Shown one piece after another: positions 13,900 through 22,324 of a stretch of 32,288 nucleotides of DNA; within the stretch, counting starts at the first letter, position 1, and every line of letters starts with the position of its first letter. Origin of the DNA: an uncultured Clostridia bacterium. GTDB taxonomy: Bacteria > Bacillota > Clostridia > Oscillospirales > Oscillospiraceae. A model generated the notes under the pieces. The model was not told where the DNA came from. It did not search any database and was given only the letters and a program-made list of their open reading frames with translations. The stretch covers positions 1-32,288 of the forward strand of contig CAMCNO010000018.1 of NCBI GenBank assembly GCA_945876285.1. Reading direction: 5' to 3'. A program made the translations under genes and the position numbers.

Positions 13900-14838
13900 A
13901 TGAAAAAAGTATCTCTGCTGCTGGCGCTGGTTCTGCTGCTGACCCTGACCGCCTGCAGAAAAAAGGAGCCGGAGACGCCCACGCCTCCCACGCCACCGGA
14001 GCCGGTGGAGGAGGATGTCCTCCGCCTGGAGGAGCTGCGCCTGGAGTTTCCCCGCGGCGGCCTGGGCAAGGACCAGCTTGCCGGGGCGGGGAAGGAGCTG
14101 CCGGGGCTACTGAAAGCGTATTTTGAGGAAACGGGCACCGTGGAAGTGGAGCGGGTCACCGTCACGGTGGGCAGCTCTCCCGCGTCCACCGCCCAGGCGC
14201 TGGAGGAAGGGCACATCGACCTGGCCTTCCTACCGGGGACGCCCACGCCGGACGGCTCTATTGTCCTGCTGGCGGACGCGTATCCGCTTGAGGATGGCAC
14301 CTTCCGGGCCGGGAGCCGGGGACTGCTGTGCGCCGCACCCACAGCCTACGGCGAACAGCTTGCTGGCCGGGCTTCCAGCGGCAAGCCCCTGTCCCGCGCC
14401 GAGGTGGAGCGGGCCCGATGGGGCACCGTGGCAGGAGACGCCGATTATTTTACCCTGTGGCTGGCGGACAGCTTCGGGGAAGTCTTTGACGGAACTGTTA
14501 CAGCGTATGACAGCGAGGATGCGCTGCTTGGCGCCGCGGCGGACGGAGCGGTGGACGCCATCGTCATCCGGGACGACGCCCGGAGCACGGCGGACTGGAC
14601 TGGGGACGGCACCGTCTGGGAGCAGCTCCCGGTGCTGGACGTGACGGAGACAGTATATACCACCGTAGCCGCCGTGGCCCCGGAGCTGGCGGAGGGTGCT
14701 TTTGCCCCAGCCCTGGAGCAGGTTTTGCAGCGCATGAGCGAGGAGCACCCGGAGCTGATGACCGTGCTGGGCGCGGAGGCCTTCGCATCCGTGACGGAGG
14801 ACGGCCTGACCGCCACCCGGCGGCTGGCGGCGCTTTGA
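13900..14838 (+). CDS. PhnD-like substrate-binding lipoprotein
   Basis: A 312-residue secreted lipoprotein: signal peptide MKKVSLLLALVLLLTLTAC with a lipobox ending at Cys19, then a Pro/Thr/Glu linker and a periplasmic-binding-like fold of the phosphate/phosphonate (PhnD) type. Seen: ALEEGHIDLAFLPGTPT, the lobe-1 loop of this family, then RWGTVAGDADYFTLWLADSFG and DGAVDAIVIRDDA in lobe 2. AAAGGAG precedes the ATG. No permease or ATPase gene is near, so it either serves a transporter elsewhere or is an orphan sensor. A weak promoter (TTGCGC, 17 bases, TAAAAT at 13833-13838) lies upstream. The ligand is unknown. Confidence 0.82.
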   Translation: MKKVSLLLALVLLLTLTACRKKEPETPTPPTPPEPVEEDVLRLEELRLEFPRGGLGKDQLAGAGKELPGLLKAYFEETGTVEVERVTVTVGSSPASTAQALEEGHIDLAFLPGTPTPDGSIVLLADAYPLEDGTFRAGSRGLLCAAPTAYGEQLAGRASSGKPLSRAEVERARWGTVAGDADYFTLWLADSFGEVFDGTVTAYDSEDALLGAAADGAVDAIVIRDDARSTADWTGDGTVWEQLPVLDVTETVYTTVAAVAPELAEGAFAPALEQVLQRMSEEHPELMTVLGAEAFASVTEDGLTATRRLAAL

Positions 14839-14857
14839 TAGGAATTGCAAATGGAAT

Positions 14858-14893
14858 ATGCAGGGTGTAAAATGCCCCTGTATTTTCCTTTTT
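14858..14893 (+). terminator. Rho-independent terminator of the PhnD-like gene
   Basis: An 8-bp stem (ATGCAGGG against CCCTGTAT, one G-U pair) with a 10-base loop, followed by TTTTCCTTTTT. It ends the PhnD-like transcript before the his promoter. Confidence 0.75.
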
Positions 14894-14946
14894 GATCGCG
14901 TGGTTTTGTATAAATAGCAGAATTTCACTTATTACCGAATTACCAC

Positions 14947-14975
14947 TTTACTTTGCTAATAAAATAAAGTAGAAT
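14947..14975 (+). promoter_or_regulatory. Histidine operon promoter with inverted repeat
   Basis: TTTACT (14947-14952), 17 bases, TAGAAT (14970-14975). An inverted repeat TACTTT (14949-14954), 11 bases, AAAGTA (14966-14971) overlays the core promoter, so a repressor bound here would block RNA polymerase. A histidine-responsive repressor is the natural guess; no T-box or His-rich leader peptide is visible in the roughly 50-nt leader. Confidence 0.6.
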
Positions 14976-14993
14976 AAACTCCGAAAGAAAGAG

Positions 14994-15010
14994 GGGGCAT
15001 TGCGCGCCCC
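14994..15010 (+). other. Leader hairpin just before the hisZG ribosome site
   Basis: GGGGC pairs with GCCCC around a 7-base loop, ending two bases before the Shine-Dalgarno TGAGGAGG. It may stabilise the 5' end or tune initiation; it lacks a T tract and so is not a terminator. Confidence 0.45.
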
Positions 15011-15028
15011 GTGAGGAGGATATATCCC

Positions 15029-16606
15029 ATGGAATTGGATTTAAACATTTTAAAACCCCAGGAGCGGGTATCTTTGCAGCTTCGATTGCTGTATGAAAAG
15101 GCCGGGTTCCGGCAGTACCACATGGGCCGGTTTGAGGAGTACGGCTTGTACCAGGAGAACCGCCGCTTCCTCTCCAGCGAGCAAGTCATCACCTTCACCG
15201 ACCTGGACGGCCGCCTGCTGGCGCTGAAGCCGGACGTGACGCTGTCCATCGCCAAAAACGCCCAGGTGGAGCCGGGCCAGTGTGGACGGTTCTACTACGC
15301 AGAGAACGTCTACCGCCCCAGCCAGGAGAGCCATACCTTTAAAGAAATCAGCCAGATGGGCCTGGAGTGCATCGGTGCGGTGGACGATACCGTGACGGTG
15401 CAGGCGGTGTCCCTCGCCATCCAAAGCCTGGCCCTGACGGGCCGGGACTTCGCGGTGGAGCTGAGCCACATGGGCTTTGTCACCGGACTGCTGGACGCCG
15501 TGGGTGCCCCGGAGACCATCCGGCCCAAGCTCCTGACCTGCATCCGGGATCGCAACCAGCACGAGCTGCAGCGCTGCGCTGCCGAGGCGGGCCTTTCCAA
15601 GCAGGGCGGGGACGCCCTGTGCCGCCTGTCCTCTTTGACGGGCGACTGGAAGACGGTCCTGAACGCGGCGGAGCCTCTGGCCCTCAACGCCGCCATGGGT
15701 GCGGCCCTCACCGAACTGCGGACGCTGTGCGAGGCGCTGGAGGCCCAGAGCGAGACGGCGAACCTGAAGCTGGACCTGTCCCTGGTCAACGATATGGAGT
15801 ATTACAACGGCCTGGTGCTCCAAGGGTATCTGGCGGGCCTGCCCCGGGCGGTGCTCCAGGGCGGACGGTACGACCCCCTGGCGGCCCAGTTCCGAAAGGG
15901 CGCCAAGGCCATCGGTTTCGCATTGTACTTAGACGAGCTGGCCCGGCTGACCGACGCTGCCCCGGAGGCGGGAGAGAAGGTCATGCTGAACGTGGCCCTG
16001 CCCAAGGGCCGCCTGGGTGACAAGGTCTACGACCTGCTGGCGGGGGTGGGCTACGGCTGCCCCGAAAACTACAACGACACCCGGAAGCTGGTGGTGGAGA
16101 ACCCCGCCGCCGGCATCCGCTACTTCCTGGTGAAGCCCAGCGACGTGGCCATCTACGTGGAGCACGGCGCGGCGGACATCGGCATCGTGGGCAAGGACAT
16201 TTTGCAGGAGTCCGGCGCCGACGTGTACGAGCTGCTGGACACGGGCCTTGGCAAGTGCCGCATGTGCGTGGCTGGCCCCAAGGATTTCGCTGACGACCCC
16301 GGCCGCACCCTGCGGGTGGCGACGAAGTTCGTGAACATCGCAAAAGCCTACTACGCCGCCCAGGGCCGGGACATCGACATCATCAAGCTGAACGGCTCCA
16401 TCGAGCTGGCCTCCATTCTGGGGCTTTCCGATGTCATCGTGGACATCGTGGAGACGGGCACGACCCTGAAGGAGAACAACCTGAAGGTCATCACGGAGTT
16501 CATGCCCATCTCCGCCCGGTTTATCGCCAACCGGGCCAGCTACCAGTTCAAGCGCCGGGAGATCGACACCCTTCTCGGCAAGCTGACGGAGGTGACGGAG
16601 CGGTGA
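15029..16606 (+). CDS. hisZG: Fused ATP phosphoribosyltransferase: HisZ regulatory plus HisG catalytic domains
   Basis: A 525-residue fusion catalysing the first step of histidine synthesis (ATP + PRPP to phosphoribosyl-ATP), feedback-inhibited by histidine. Residues 1 to about 310 are HisZ, a histidyl-tRNA-synthetase-like domain without tRNA charging: motif 2 RFYYAENVYR and QMGLECIG (about 87-116), motif 3 GGRYDPLAAQF (about 275-285). Residues 319-525 are short-form HisG, from MLNVALPKGRLGDKVYDLL to the PRPP loop VDIVETGTTLKEN near 470-482. Short HisG normally needs a separate HisZ; here a linker of about ten residues joins them in one unbroken frame. The ATG at 15029 follows GAGGAGG. Its stop overlaps hisD as GTGA. 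Confidence 0.93.
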   Translation: MELDLNILKPQERVSLQLRLLYEKAGFRQYHMGRFEEYGLYQENRRFLSSEQVITFTDLDGRLLALKPDVTLSIAKNAQVEPGQCGRFYYAENVYRPSQESHTFKEISQMGLECIGAVDDTVTVQAVSLAIQSLALTGRDFAVELSHMGFVTGLLDAVGAPETIRPKLLTCIRDRNQHELQRCAAEAGLSKQGGDALCRLSSLTGDWKTVLNAAEPLALNAAMGAALTELRTLCEALEAQSETANLKLDLSLVNDMEYYNGLVLQGYLAGLPRAVLQGGRYDPLAAQFRKGAKAIGFALYLDELARLTDAAPEAGEKVMLNVALPKGRLGDKVYDLLAGVGYGCPENYNDTRKLVVENPAAGIRYFLVKPSDVAIYVEHGAADIGIVGKDILQESGADVYELLDTGLGKCRMCVAGPKDFADDPGRTLRVATKFVNIAKAYYAAQGRDIDIIKLNGSIELASILGLSDVIVDIVETGTTLKENNLKVITEFMPISARFIANRASYQFKRREIDTLLGKLTEVTER

Positions 16607-17895
16607 TTCCCATTTTAGAATTTGACAAGCTGGCGCCGGAGGACATCCTGAACCGGGACATTCAGGCCGAGGAAAACGTCAGCGCCGCCGTGGACGCGGT
16701 GCTGGCGGAGGTCAAGGCAAACGGCGACAAGGCATTGAAAGATTACACCAAGCGGTTCAACGGCGTGGAGCTGGAGGATTTGCAGGTGACGGAGGCGGAA
16801 ATCGAAGCCGCCTGGAACTCCCTGGACGCCGAATTCATCAAAACGCTGGAAATGGCGGCGGAGAACATCCGCCACTTCCATGAGCGGCAGGTCCACAAGG
16901 ATTTCGTGCTGACGGACAAGCCGGGCATTCTCATGGGCCAGCGGTACACCCCCATCGAAAAGGTGGGCATCTGCGTGCCCAGCGCCCCGGCGGCATTTCC
17001 CTCCACCATTTTGATGAACGTCATCCCCGCCAAGATCGCGGGAGTGAAAGAAATCGTGGTGGTGACGCCACCGGACAAGGACGGCGCCATCGGCGCCGAG
17101 GCCCTGGCGGCGGCGAAGATCGCCGGTGCGGACAAGATCTTCAAAATTGGCGGCGCCCAGGCGGTGGCGGCCCTGGCCTACGGCACGGAGAGCGTGCCCA
17201 GGGTGGACAAGGTGGTCGGCCCCGGCGGCATCTTCGTGGCGACCGCCAAGCGGAAGGTGTTCGGTCAGGTGGCCATCGACATGATCGCGGGCCCCAGTGA
17301 GATTCTGGTGCTGGCGGACGGCAAGTCTGACCCGGCCTGGGTGGCGGCGGATATGCTGAGCCAGGCGGAGCACGACGTGCTGGCCTCCGCCGTGCTGGTG
17401 ACCGACAGCCGGGAGCTGGCGGAGCAGGTGCAGCAGGAGCTGGAAGTCCAGCTTGTCAGCCTGCCCCGGCGGGACGTGGCCCGGAAATCCATCGACGACA
17501 ACGGAAAAATCATCGTGACGGACAGCCTGGACAAGGCGGCGGAGGCTGCCAACCGCATTGCCCCGGAGCATCTGGAGCTGTGTGTGGATGACCCCTTTGC
17601 CCTGCTGCCGAAGATCCGCAACGCGGGCAGCATCTTCCTGGGCCGCAGCGCCCCGGAGGCCCTGGGCGACTACTTCGCAGGCCCCAACCACACCCTGCCT
17701 ACCTCCGGCACGGCCCGGTTCTCCAGTCCCCTCAGTGTGGACGACTTTGTGAAGAAATCCAGCTTTCTCTACTATGACCAGGCGGCGCTCTCTCCTGTGG
17801 CGGAGCGCATCGCTGATTTTGCCCGGCGGGAGGGCCTGGAGGCCCACGCCCGTTCCGTACTCATCCGAACTGAAAAAGGAGGAAACGCCCAATGA
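16603..17895 (+). CDS. hisD: Histidinol dehydrogenase
   Basis: A 430-residue enzyme that oxidises L-histidinol to L-histidine in two NAD-dependent steps, the last of the pathway. Seen: VPSAPAAFPSTILMNVIPAK, the conserved GPGGIFVATAKRKVFGQVAIDMIAGPSE region cut short here, zinc-site residues in QAEHD (about 255-258), catalytic Glu-His in APEHLEL (about 322-323) and the C-terminal His of EAHARSV. GTG at 16603 is the start, overlapping the hisZG stop, with GGAGG 9-13 bases upstream. The stop overlaps the hisC ATG, so translation is coupled on both sides. Where many family members read VPGG, this one has VPSAP, a small subfamily difference. Confidence 0.97.
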   Translation: MIPILEFDKLAPEDILNRDIQAEENVSAAVDAVLAEVKANGDKALKDYTKRFNGVELEDLQVTEAEIEAAWNSLDAEFIKTLEMAAENIRHFHERQVHKDFVLTDKPGILMGQRYTPIEKVGICVPSAPAAFPSTILMNVIPAKIAGVKEIVVVTPPDKDGAIGAEALAAAKIAGADKIFKIGGAQAVAALAYGTESVPRVDKVVGPGGIFVATAKRKVFGQVAIDMIAGPSEILVLADGKSDPAWVAADMLSQAEHDVLASAVLVTDSRELAEQVQQELEVQLVSLPRRDVARKSIDDNGKIIVTDSLDKAAEAANRIAPEHLELCVDDPFALLPKIRNAGSIFLGRSAPEALGDYFAGPNHTLPTSGTARFSSPLSVDDFVKKSSFLYYDQAALSPVAERIADFARREGLEAHARSVLIRTEKGGNAQ

Positions 17896-18956
17896 GCAAG
17901 TTCCTTTCCAAGGAGGCCAGCCGTCTGGCCCCCTATACCCCCGGCGAGCAGCCCCAGGATCAGCAGTATGTGAAGCTGAACACCAACGAAAGCCCCTTCC
18001 CGCCCGCCCCCAAGGTCGTCAAGGCCCTTTCCCGGGCGGAGCTTTTGAAGCTGAACCTGTACTCCGACCCCACCTGCACCCGGCTGGTGGAGGCCATCGC
18101 CAAGCGGTATGAATTACAGCCCGAGAATGTCCTGACGGGCAACGGCTCCGACGAGATCCTGGCCTTTGCGTTCCGGGCCTTCTGCGGCGAGGGCAAGCCC
18201 CTGGCCTACGCCGACATCACCTACGGCTTTTACAAGTCCCAGGTGGCCCTGTTCGGCCTGGAGGCCAAGGTCTTCCCCCTGCGGGAGGATTTCACCCTGA
18301 ATGTGGACGACTACATGGACTTCCCCGGCACCATCGTTATCGCCAATCCCAACGCTCCCACGGGCATGACCGTCTCCCGGGCGGACATCCAGCGGCTGCT
18401 GGAGGCTGACCCTGACCGGGTGGTCATCGTGGACGAGGCCTATGTGGACTTCGGCGCCGAGAGCTGCGTGCCCATGATCTACCGCTATGACAATCTGCTG
18501 GTGGTCCAGACCATGTCCAAGAGCCGGTCTTTGGCCGGCGGGCGCGTGGGCTTCGCCCTGGGCAGCCCTGAACTGATTGCCGCCCTGAACCGGGTGAAGT
18601 ACAGCTTCAATCCCTACAACGTGAACCGCCTGTCCATCGTGGCGGGCGCCGCCGCCGTGGAGGACGAGGACTACTTCCAGACCTGCACTGCCGCCATCCG
18701 GAACAACCGGGCCTGGACGGTCCGAGAGCTGGAGGCGCTGGGCTTCTCCGTCCTGCCCTCCCAGGCCAACTTCATTTTCGCCAAGTCCGATCAAATCCCC
18801 GGCGGCGAGCTGTACCGGAAGCTGAAGGAGAACGGCATCCTGGTGCGGTGGTTCGACGCCGACCGCATCCGGGACTACGTCCGCATCACCATCGGCTCCC
18901 TGGAGCAGATGGCAGCTCTGGTGGACGAGGTCGCCCGGCTGCTGGAAGAAGTGTAA
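17892..18956 (+). CDS. hisC: Histidinol-phosphate aminotransferase
   Basis: A 354-residue class I/II PLP enzyme that converts imidazole-acetol phosphate to histidinol phosphate with glutamate as amino donor. Seen: KLNTNESPFPPAPKV at the N-terminus, NPNAPTG as the substrate-loop Asn site, VIVDEAYVDF with the PLP-ring Asp, and the Schiff-base Lys in TMSKSRSLAGGRVG near residue 209. The C-terminal YVRITIG carries the Arg that holds the substrate carboxylate or phosphate. Starts on ATGA with hisD and has GGAGG before it. Length is normal for HisC of Firmicutes. Confidence 0.97.
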   Translation: MSKFLSKEASRLAPYTPGEQPQDQQYVKLNTNESPFPPAPKVVKALSRAELLKLNLYSDPTCTRLVEAIAKRYELQPENVLTGNGSDEILAFAFRAFCGEGKPLAYADITYGFYKSQVALFGLEAKVFPLREDFTLNVDDYMDFPGTIVIANPNAPTGMTVSRADIQRLLEADPDRVVIVDEAYVDFGAESCVPMIYRYDNLLVVQTMSKSRSLAGGRVGFALGSPELIAALNRVKYSFNPYNVNRLSIVAGAAAVEDEDYFQTCTAAIRNNRAWTVRELEALGFSVLPSQANFIFAKSDQIPGGELYRKLKENGILVRWFDADRIRDYVRITIGSLEQMAALVDEVARLLEEV

Positions 18957-18968
18957 GGAGGTGCCGCC

Positions 18969-19556
18969 ATGCGTACCGCTGCTATCCGACGCGACACGAA
19001 GGAGACTCAAATCGAACTGACTCTGAACCTGGACGGCGCCGGAACATCCTCCATCGCCACCGGCTGCGGTTTTTTGGACCATATGCTGACGTTGTTCGCC
19101 CGTCACGGCGACTTTGACCTGACCGTCACCTGCCACGGCGACACGGACGTGGATTATCACCACAGCGTGGAGGACATCGGCATCTGCCTGGGCAAGGCGT
19201 TCACGGAGGCCCTGGGCGACAAGCGGGGCATTACCCGCTACGGCCAGTTCCTGCTGCCCATGGATGAGACGCTGGTGCTGTGTGCCTGCGATCTCTCTGG
19301 CCGGGATTACCTGGGCTGGGCGGTGGACCTGCCCACGGCCAAGGTGGGCGACTTCGACACGGAGCTTGCCAAGGAATTCTGGCTGGCCTTCGTGCGCAAC
19401 TGTCCTGCCTGCATCCACATCCGGGAGCTGGCGGGGGAGAACACCCACCACATCCTGGAGGCGGTGTTCAAGGGCATGGGCCGGACGCTGAAAATGGCGG
19501 TGGCCCCGGACGAAAAGCATCTTGACGAAATCCCGAGTACGAAAGGTACTCTGTAA
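18969..19556 (+). CDS. hisB: Imidazoleglycerol-phosphate dehydratase
   Basis: A 195-residue monofunctional IGPD, without the phosphatase half found in enterobacteria; the phosphatase is supplied by hisK. It dehydrates imidazole glycerol phosphate using two Mn ions. Seen: the paired metal-binding motifs CGFLDHML with HHSVEDIGI in the first half and, in the second, ENTHHILEAVFKG, all with the expected His and Glu ligands. AAGGAGG precedes the ATG, 12 bases after hisC. Part of the his operon. Confidence 0.97.
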   Translation: MRTAAIRRDTKETQIELTLNLDGAGTSSIATGCGFLDHMLTLFARHGDFDLTVTCHGDTDVDYHHSVEDIGICLGKAFTEALGDKRGITRYGQFLLPMDETLVLCACDLSGRDYLGWAVDLPTAKVGDFDTELAKEFWLAFVRNCPACIHIRELAGENTHHILEAVFKGMGRTLKMAVAPDEKHLDEIPSTKGTL

Positions 19557-19570
19557 AGCGAGTTGATTCC

Positions 19571-20182
19571 ATGATAGCAATCGTAGATTACGGCGTGGGA
19601 AACCTGTTCTCCCTGTCCTCCAGCCTCAAGGCCCTGGGCCTGGAGACGGAGGTCACCCGGGACGCGGAGAAGCTCCGGGCGGCGGACCGCATCATCCTCC
19701 CCGGCGTGGGGGCCTTCGGCGACGCCAAGGCCAAACTGGACGATACGGGCCTGGTGCCCGTCCTGCTGGAGGAGGCGGAGCGCAAGCCGTTCCTCGGCAT
19801 CTGCCTGGGGATGCAGCTCCTGTTCGACCGGGGCTTTGAGTACGGCGAGCACGCGGGCCTGGGCCTGGTACCCGGGCAGGTGGTGGACCTGCATGATGAT
19901 TTGGAGGACAAGACGCTGAAAGTCCCCCATATGGGCTGGAACAGCCTGCAGATCGTGAAGGACGACCCCCTGTTTAAGTATTTCAAGGACGGGGAGTACG
20001 TCTACTACGTCCACAGCTTCTACGCGAAAGACTGCGCCGCCAGTACCCTGGGCACCTCTCAGTACGGCAACGTGGCGGTGACGGGCGCGGTGCGCAACGG
20101 CAACGTCTGGGGCACCCAGTTCCACCCGGAGAAGTCCGGCGACGCGGGATTGCGGATCCTCAGGGCGTTCGCGGAGCTGTAA
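19571..20182 (+). CDS. hisH: Imidazole glycerol phosphate synthase, glutamine amidotransferase subunit
   Basis: A 203-residue class I glutaminase that makes ammonia from glutamine and passes it to HisF. Seen: IVDYGVGNLFSL at the N-terminus, ILPGVGAFGDA as the oxyanion region, catalytic Cys in FLGICLGMQLL (about 77), and the His-Glu pair in QFHPEKSG (about 185-187). The ribosome site is weak and the gap to hisB is 14 bases. Length is typical. Confidence 0.97.
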   Translation: MIAIVDYGVGNLFSLSSSLKALGLETEVTRDAEKLRAADRIILPGVGAFGDAKAKLDDTGLVPVLLEEAERKPFLGICLGMQLLFDRGFEYGEHAGLGLVPGQVVDLHDDLEDKTLKVPHMGWNSLQIVKDDPLFKYFKDGEYVYYVHSFYAKDCAASTLGTSQYGNVAVTGAVRNGNVWGTQFHPEKSGDAGLRILRAFAEL

Positions 20183-20198
20183 GAAGGGGGACAAACGT

Positions 20199-20918
20199 AT
20201 GCAGATATTTCCCGCCATCGACCTGTCCGGCGGACAGGTGGTCCGCCTGTATCAGGGCGATTACGACAAAATGACCGTCTACGGCCAGGACCCCTGTGCC
20301 GTGGCCCGGGACTTTATTGCCGCCGGGGCCAAGTACCTCCACGTCGTCGATTTGGACGGCGCCAAGGACGGCACGCTGGCGAATTTTGAATCCATTGCCG
20401 CCATCGCGAAGCAGGGCGGATTGTACATCGAAGTGGGCGGCGGCATCCGCACCGAGGAGCGCATCCGCCAGTATCTCGATTTGGGCGTTGGCCGCTGCAT
20501 CCTGGGAACCATTGCCGTGAAAGATTTTGACTTCACCGCCCGCATGGCGCAGAAATACGGCGACAAAATCGCCGTGGGTGTGGACGCCCGGGACGGCTAT
20601 GTGGCCGTCAACGGCTGGAAGGAGCTGTCCGCCGAGAAAGGCGTGGACTTCTGCCGCCGCCTGTACGCGGCAGGGGTAGGCACTGTTATCTACACCGACA
20701 TCAGCCGGGACGGCGCCGAGAAGGGCACCAATCTGGACTTGTACCGGGAACTGGCGAACATCGAGGGCCTGAAGGTCACCGCCTCCGGCGGCGTCAGCTC
20801 TCTGGAGGAATTGAAGGAACTGCAGGCCATCGGCACCCACGCCGCCATCCTGGGCAAGGCGCTGTACACCGGGCGGCTGGATCTGAAAACGGTGATTGAG
20901 GAGGTGGGCGCATGTTAG
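20199..20918 (+). CDS. hisA: Phosphoribosylformimino-5-aminoimidazole carboxamide ribotide isomerase
   Basis: A 239-residue TIM barrel that performs the Amadori rearrangement of ProFAR to PRFAR, the fourth step. Seen: PAIDLSGGQVVRLYQGDY with catalytic Asp8, VGGGIRTEERIRQYLDLG, VGVDARDGYVAVNGW with the second catalytic Asp near 129, and ASGGVSSLEELKEL as the phosphate site. AAGGGGG precedes the ATG. The last seven bases overlap hisF, keeping hisH, hisA and hisF production in step. Confidence 0.97.
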   Translation: MQIFPAIDLSGGQVVRLYQGDYDKMTVYGQDPCAVARDFIAAGAKYLHVVDLDGAKDGTLANFESIAAIAKQGGLYIEVGGGIRTEERIRQYLDLGVGRCILGTIAVKDFDFTARMAQKYGDKIAVGVDARDGYVAVNGWKELSAEKGVDFCRRLYAAGVGTVIYTDISRDGAEKGTNLDLYRELANIEGLKVTASGGVSSLEELKELQAIGTHAAILGKALYTGRLDLKTVIEEVGAC

Positions 20919-21667
20919 CCAGACGCATCATCCCCTGCCTGGACGTGAAGGACGGGCGGGTGGTCAAGGGCACCAACTTCGAGGGGCTCCGTGACATGGC
21001 GGACCCGGTGGAGATGGCCCACTTTTACAATACCTCCGGCGCCGACGAGCTGGTGTTTTACGACATCACCGCCTCCGTGGAGGGCCGGAACCTGTTTACC
21101 GACATCCTGCGCCGGGTGGCCAGTGAAATTTTCATTCCCCTCACCGTGGGCGGCGGCATCCGCACCCTGGATGACTTCGACCGGGTGCTGAAATGCGGCG
21201 CCGATAAGGTGAGCGTCAACTCCGGCGCTATCGCAGACCCCAGCATCATCGGCGCGGCGGCCAAGAAATACGGCGACCAGTGCGTGGTGCTCAGCATGGA
21301 CGTGAAGCGGGTGGACGGGCAGTTCCGCCTGTTTGCCAAGGGCGGCCGGGAGGACACCGGCATCGACGCCATGGACTGGGCTGTCAAAGGTGTGGCGGCA
21401 GGCGCGGGCGAGATCGTGCTGAACTCCATCGACACCGACGGCGTGAAGAACGGCTTCGACCTGGAAATGCTGGACGAGCTGGCCTCCCGGGTGTCTGTGC
21501 CCATCATCGCCAGCGGCGGCGCTGGCAATATGGAGCACTTTGCCGAGCTGTTCACCCACCCCAGCGTGGACGCGGGCCTGGCGGCATCTATTTTCCACTC
21601 CAAGCAGGTGGATATCAAGGAACTCAAACGCTTCCTGCGCGGCAAGGGCGTAGAGATGCGCGTATAA
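20912..21667 (+). CDS. hisF: Imidazole glycerol phosphate synthase, cyclase subunit
   Basis: A 251-residue TIM barrel that joins HisH-derived ammonia with PRFAR to give imidazole glycerol phosphate and AICAR. Seen: RIIPCLDVKDGRVVKGTNFE with Asp11, PLTVGGGIRTLDDFDRVL, and GIDAMDWAVKGVAAGAGEIVLNSI with residues lining the second half-barrel; the general-acid Asp lies near 130 in the FAKGGREDTG region. IASGGAGNMEHF forms the phosphate site. It starts inside the hisA end and precedes hisIE by 21 bases. Confidence 0.97.
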   Translation: MLARRIIPCLDVKDGRVVKGTNFEGLRDMADPVEMAHFYNTSGADELVFYDITASVEGRNLFTDILRRVASEIFIPLTVGGGIRTLDDFDRVLKCGADKVSVNSGAIADPSIIGAAAKKYGDQCVVLSMDVKRVDGQFRLFAKGGREDTGIDAMDWAVKGVAAGAGEIVLNSIDTDGVKNGFDLEMLDELASRVSVPIIASGGAGNMEHFAELFTHPSVDAGLAASIFHSKQVDIKELKRFLRGKGVEMRV

Positions 21668-21688
21668 GATAAGGGAGTAAAGAAAGAC

Positions 21689-22324
21689 ATGGAACTGAAA
21701 TTTGACGAAAAGGGCCTCATCCCTGCCATCGTGCAGGACCACTACACCAAGGAGGTCCTGACCCTGGCCTATATGAACAAGGAGAGCCTGGCCATCACCA
21801 TCGATGAGCGGCGGACCTGCTTCTGGAGCCGCAGCCGTCAGGAGCTGTGGCGCAAGGGCGACACCTCCGGCAATGTCCAGCACGTGGTCTCCATCACCGC
21901 CGACTGCGACGGCGACGCCTTGGTTGTTGAGGTGGTGAAGGACGGCCCCGCCTGCCACACCGGCAGCGAGAGCTGCTTCTTCAATGAAATTTACCTCTCC
22001 GAGGAGCTGAAGCAGTTCAGCTACGAGGGACTGTACCACCTCATCGAGGGCCGGAAAACCAATCCTAAGGAAGGCAGCTACACCACCTACCTCTTCAATA
22101 AGGGCCTGGACAAGATTTTGAAGAAGGTGGGCGAGGAGTGCACCGAGGTCATCATCGGCGGCCGCAAGGAGGACAAGGAGGAGACGGTCTACGAGATCGC
22201 CGACCTGACCTATCACGTCATGGTGCTGATGGTCCAGATGGGCATCACCGTGGAGGACATCACCCGGGAGCTGGAGAAGCGCCATGTGGTGGATCACAAG
22301 GTCAAGCAGGAGCGGATGCAATGA
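21689..22324 (+). CDS. hisIE: Bifunctional phosphoribosyl-AMP cyclohydrolase / phosphoribosyl-ATP pyrophosphatase
   Basis: A 211-residue two-domain enzyme for steps two and three. HisI (about 1-105) has [28 protein letters not shown] and [11 protein letters not shown], giving the Asp and Cys ligands of its Mg and Zn. HisE (about 110-211) has [37 protein letters not shown], the MazG-like helices. GGGAG lies about 12 bases before the ATG. Its stop overlaps the hisK start as ATGA. Confidence 0.97.
   Translation: MELKFDEKGLIPAIVQDHYTKEVLTLAYMNKESLAITIDERRTCFWSRSRQELWRKGDTSGNVQHVVSITADCDGDALVVEVVKDGPACHTGSESCFFNEIYLSEELKQFSYEGLYHLIEGRKTNPKEGSYTTYLFNKGLDKILKKVGEECTEVIIGGRKEDKEETVYEIADLTYHVMVLMVQMGITVEDITRELEKRHVVDHKVKQERMQ

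Noticed and set aside
14897-15028. T-box or histidine leader-peptide attenuator before hisZG
   Set aside because: The leader is only about 50 nt, with no T-box sequence, no specifier stem and no His-codon run.
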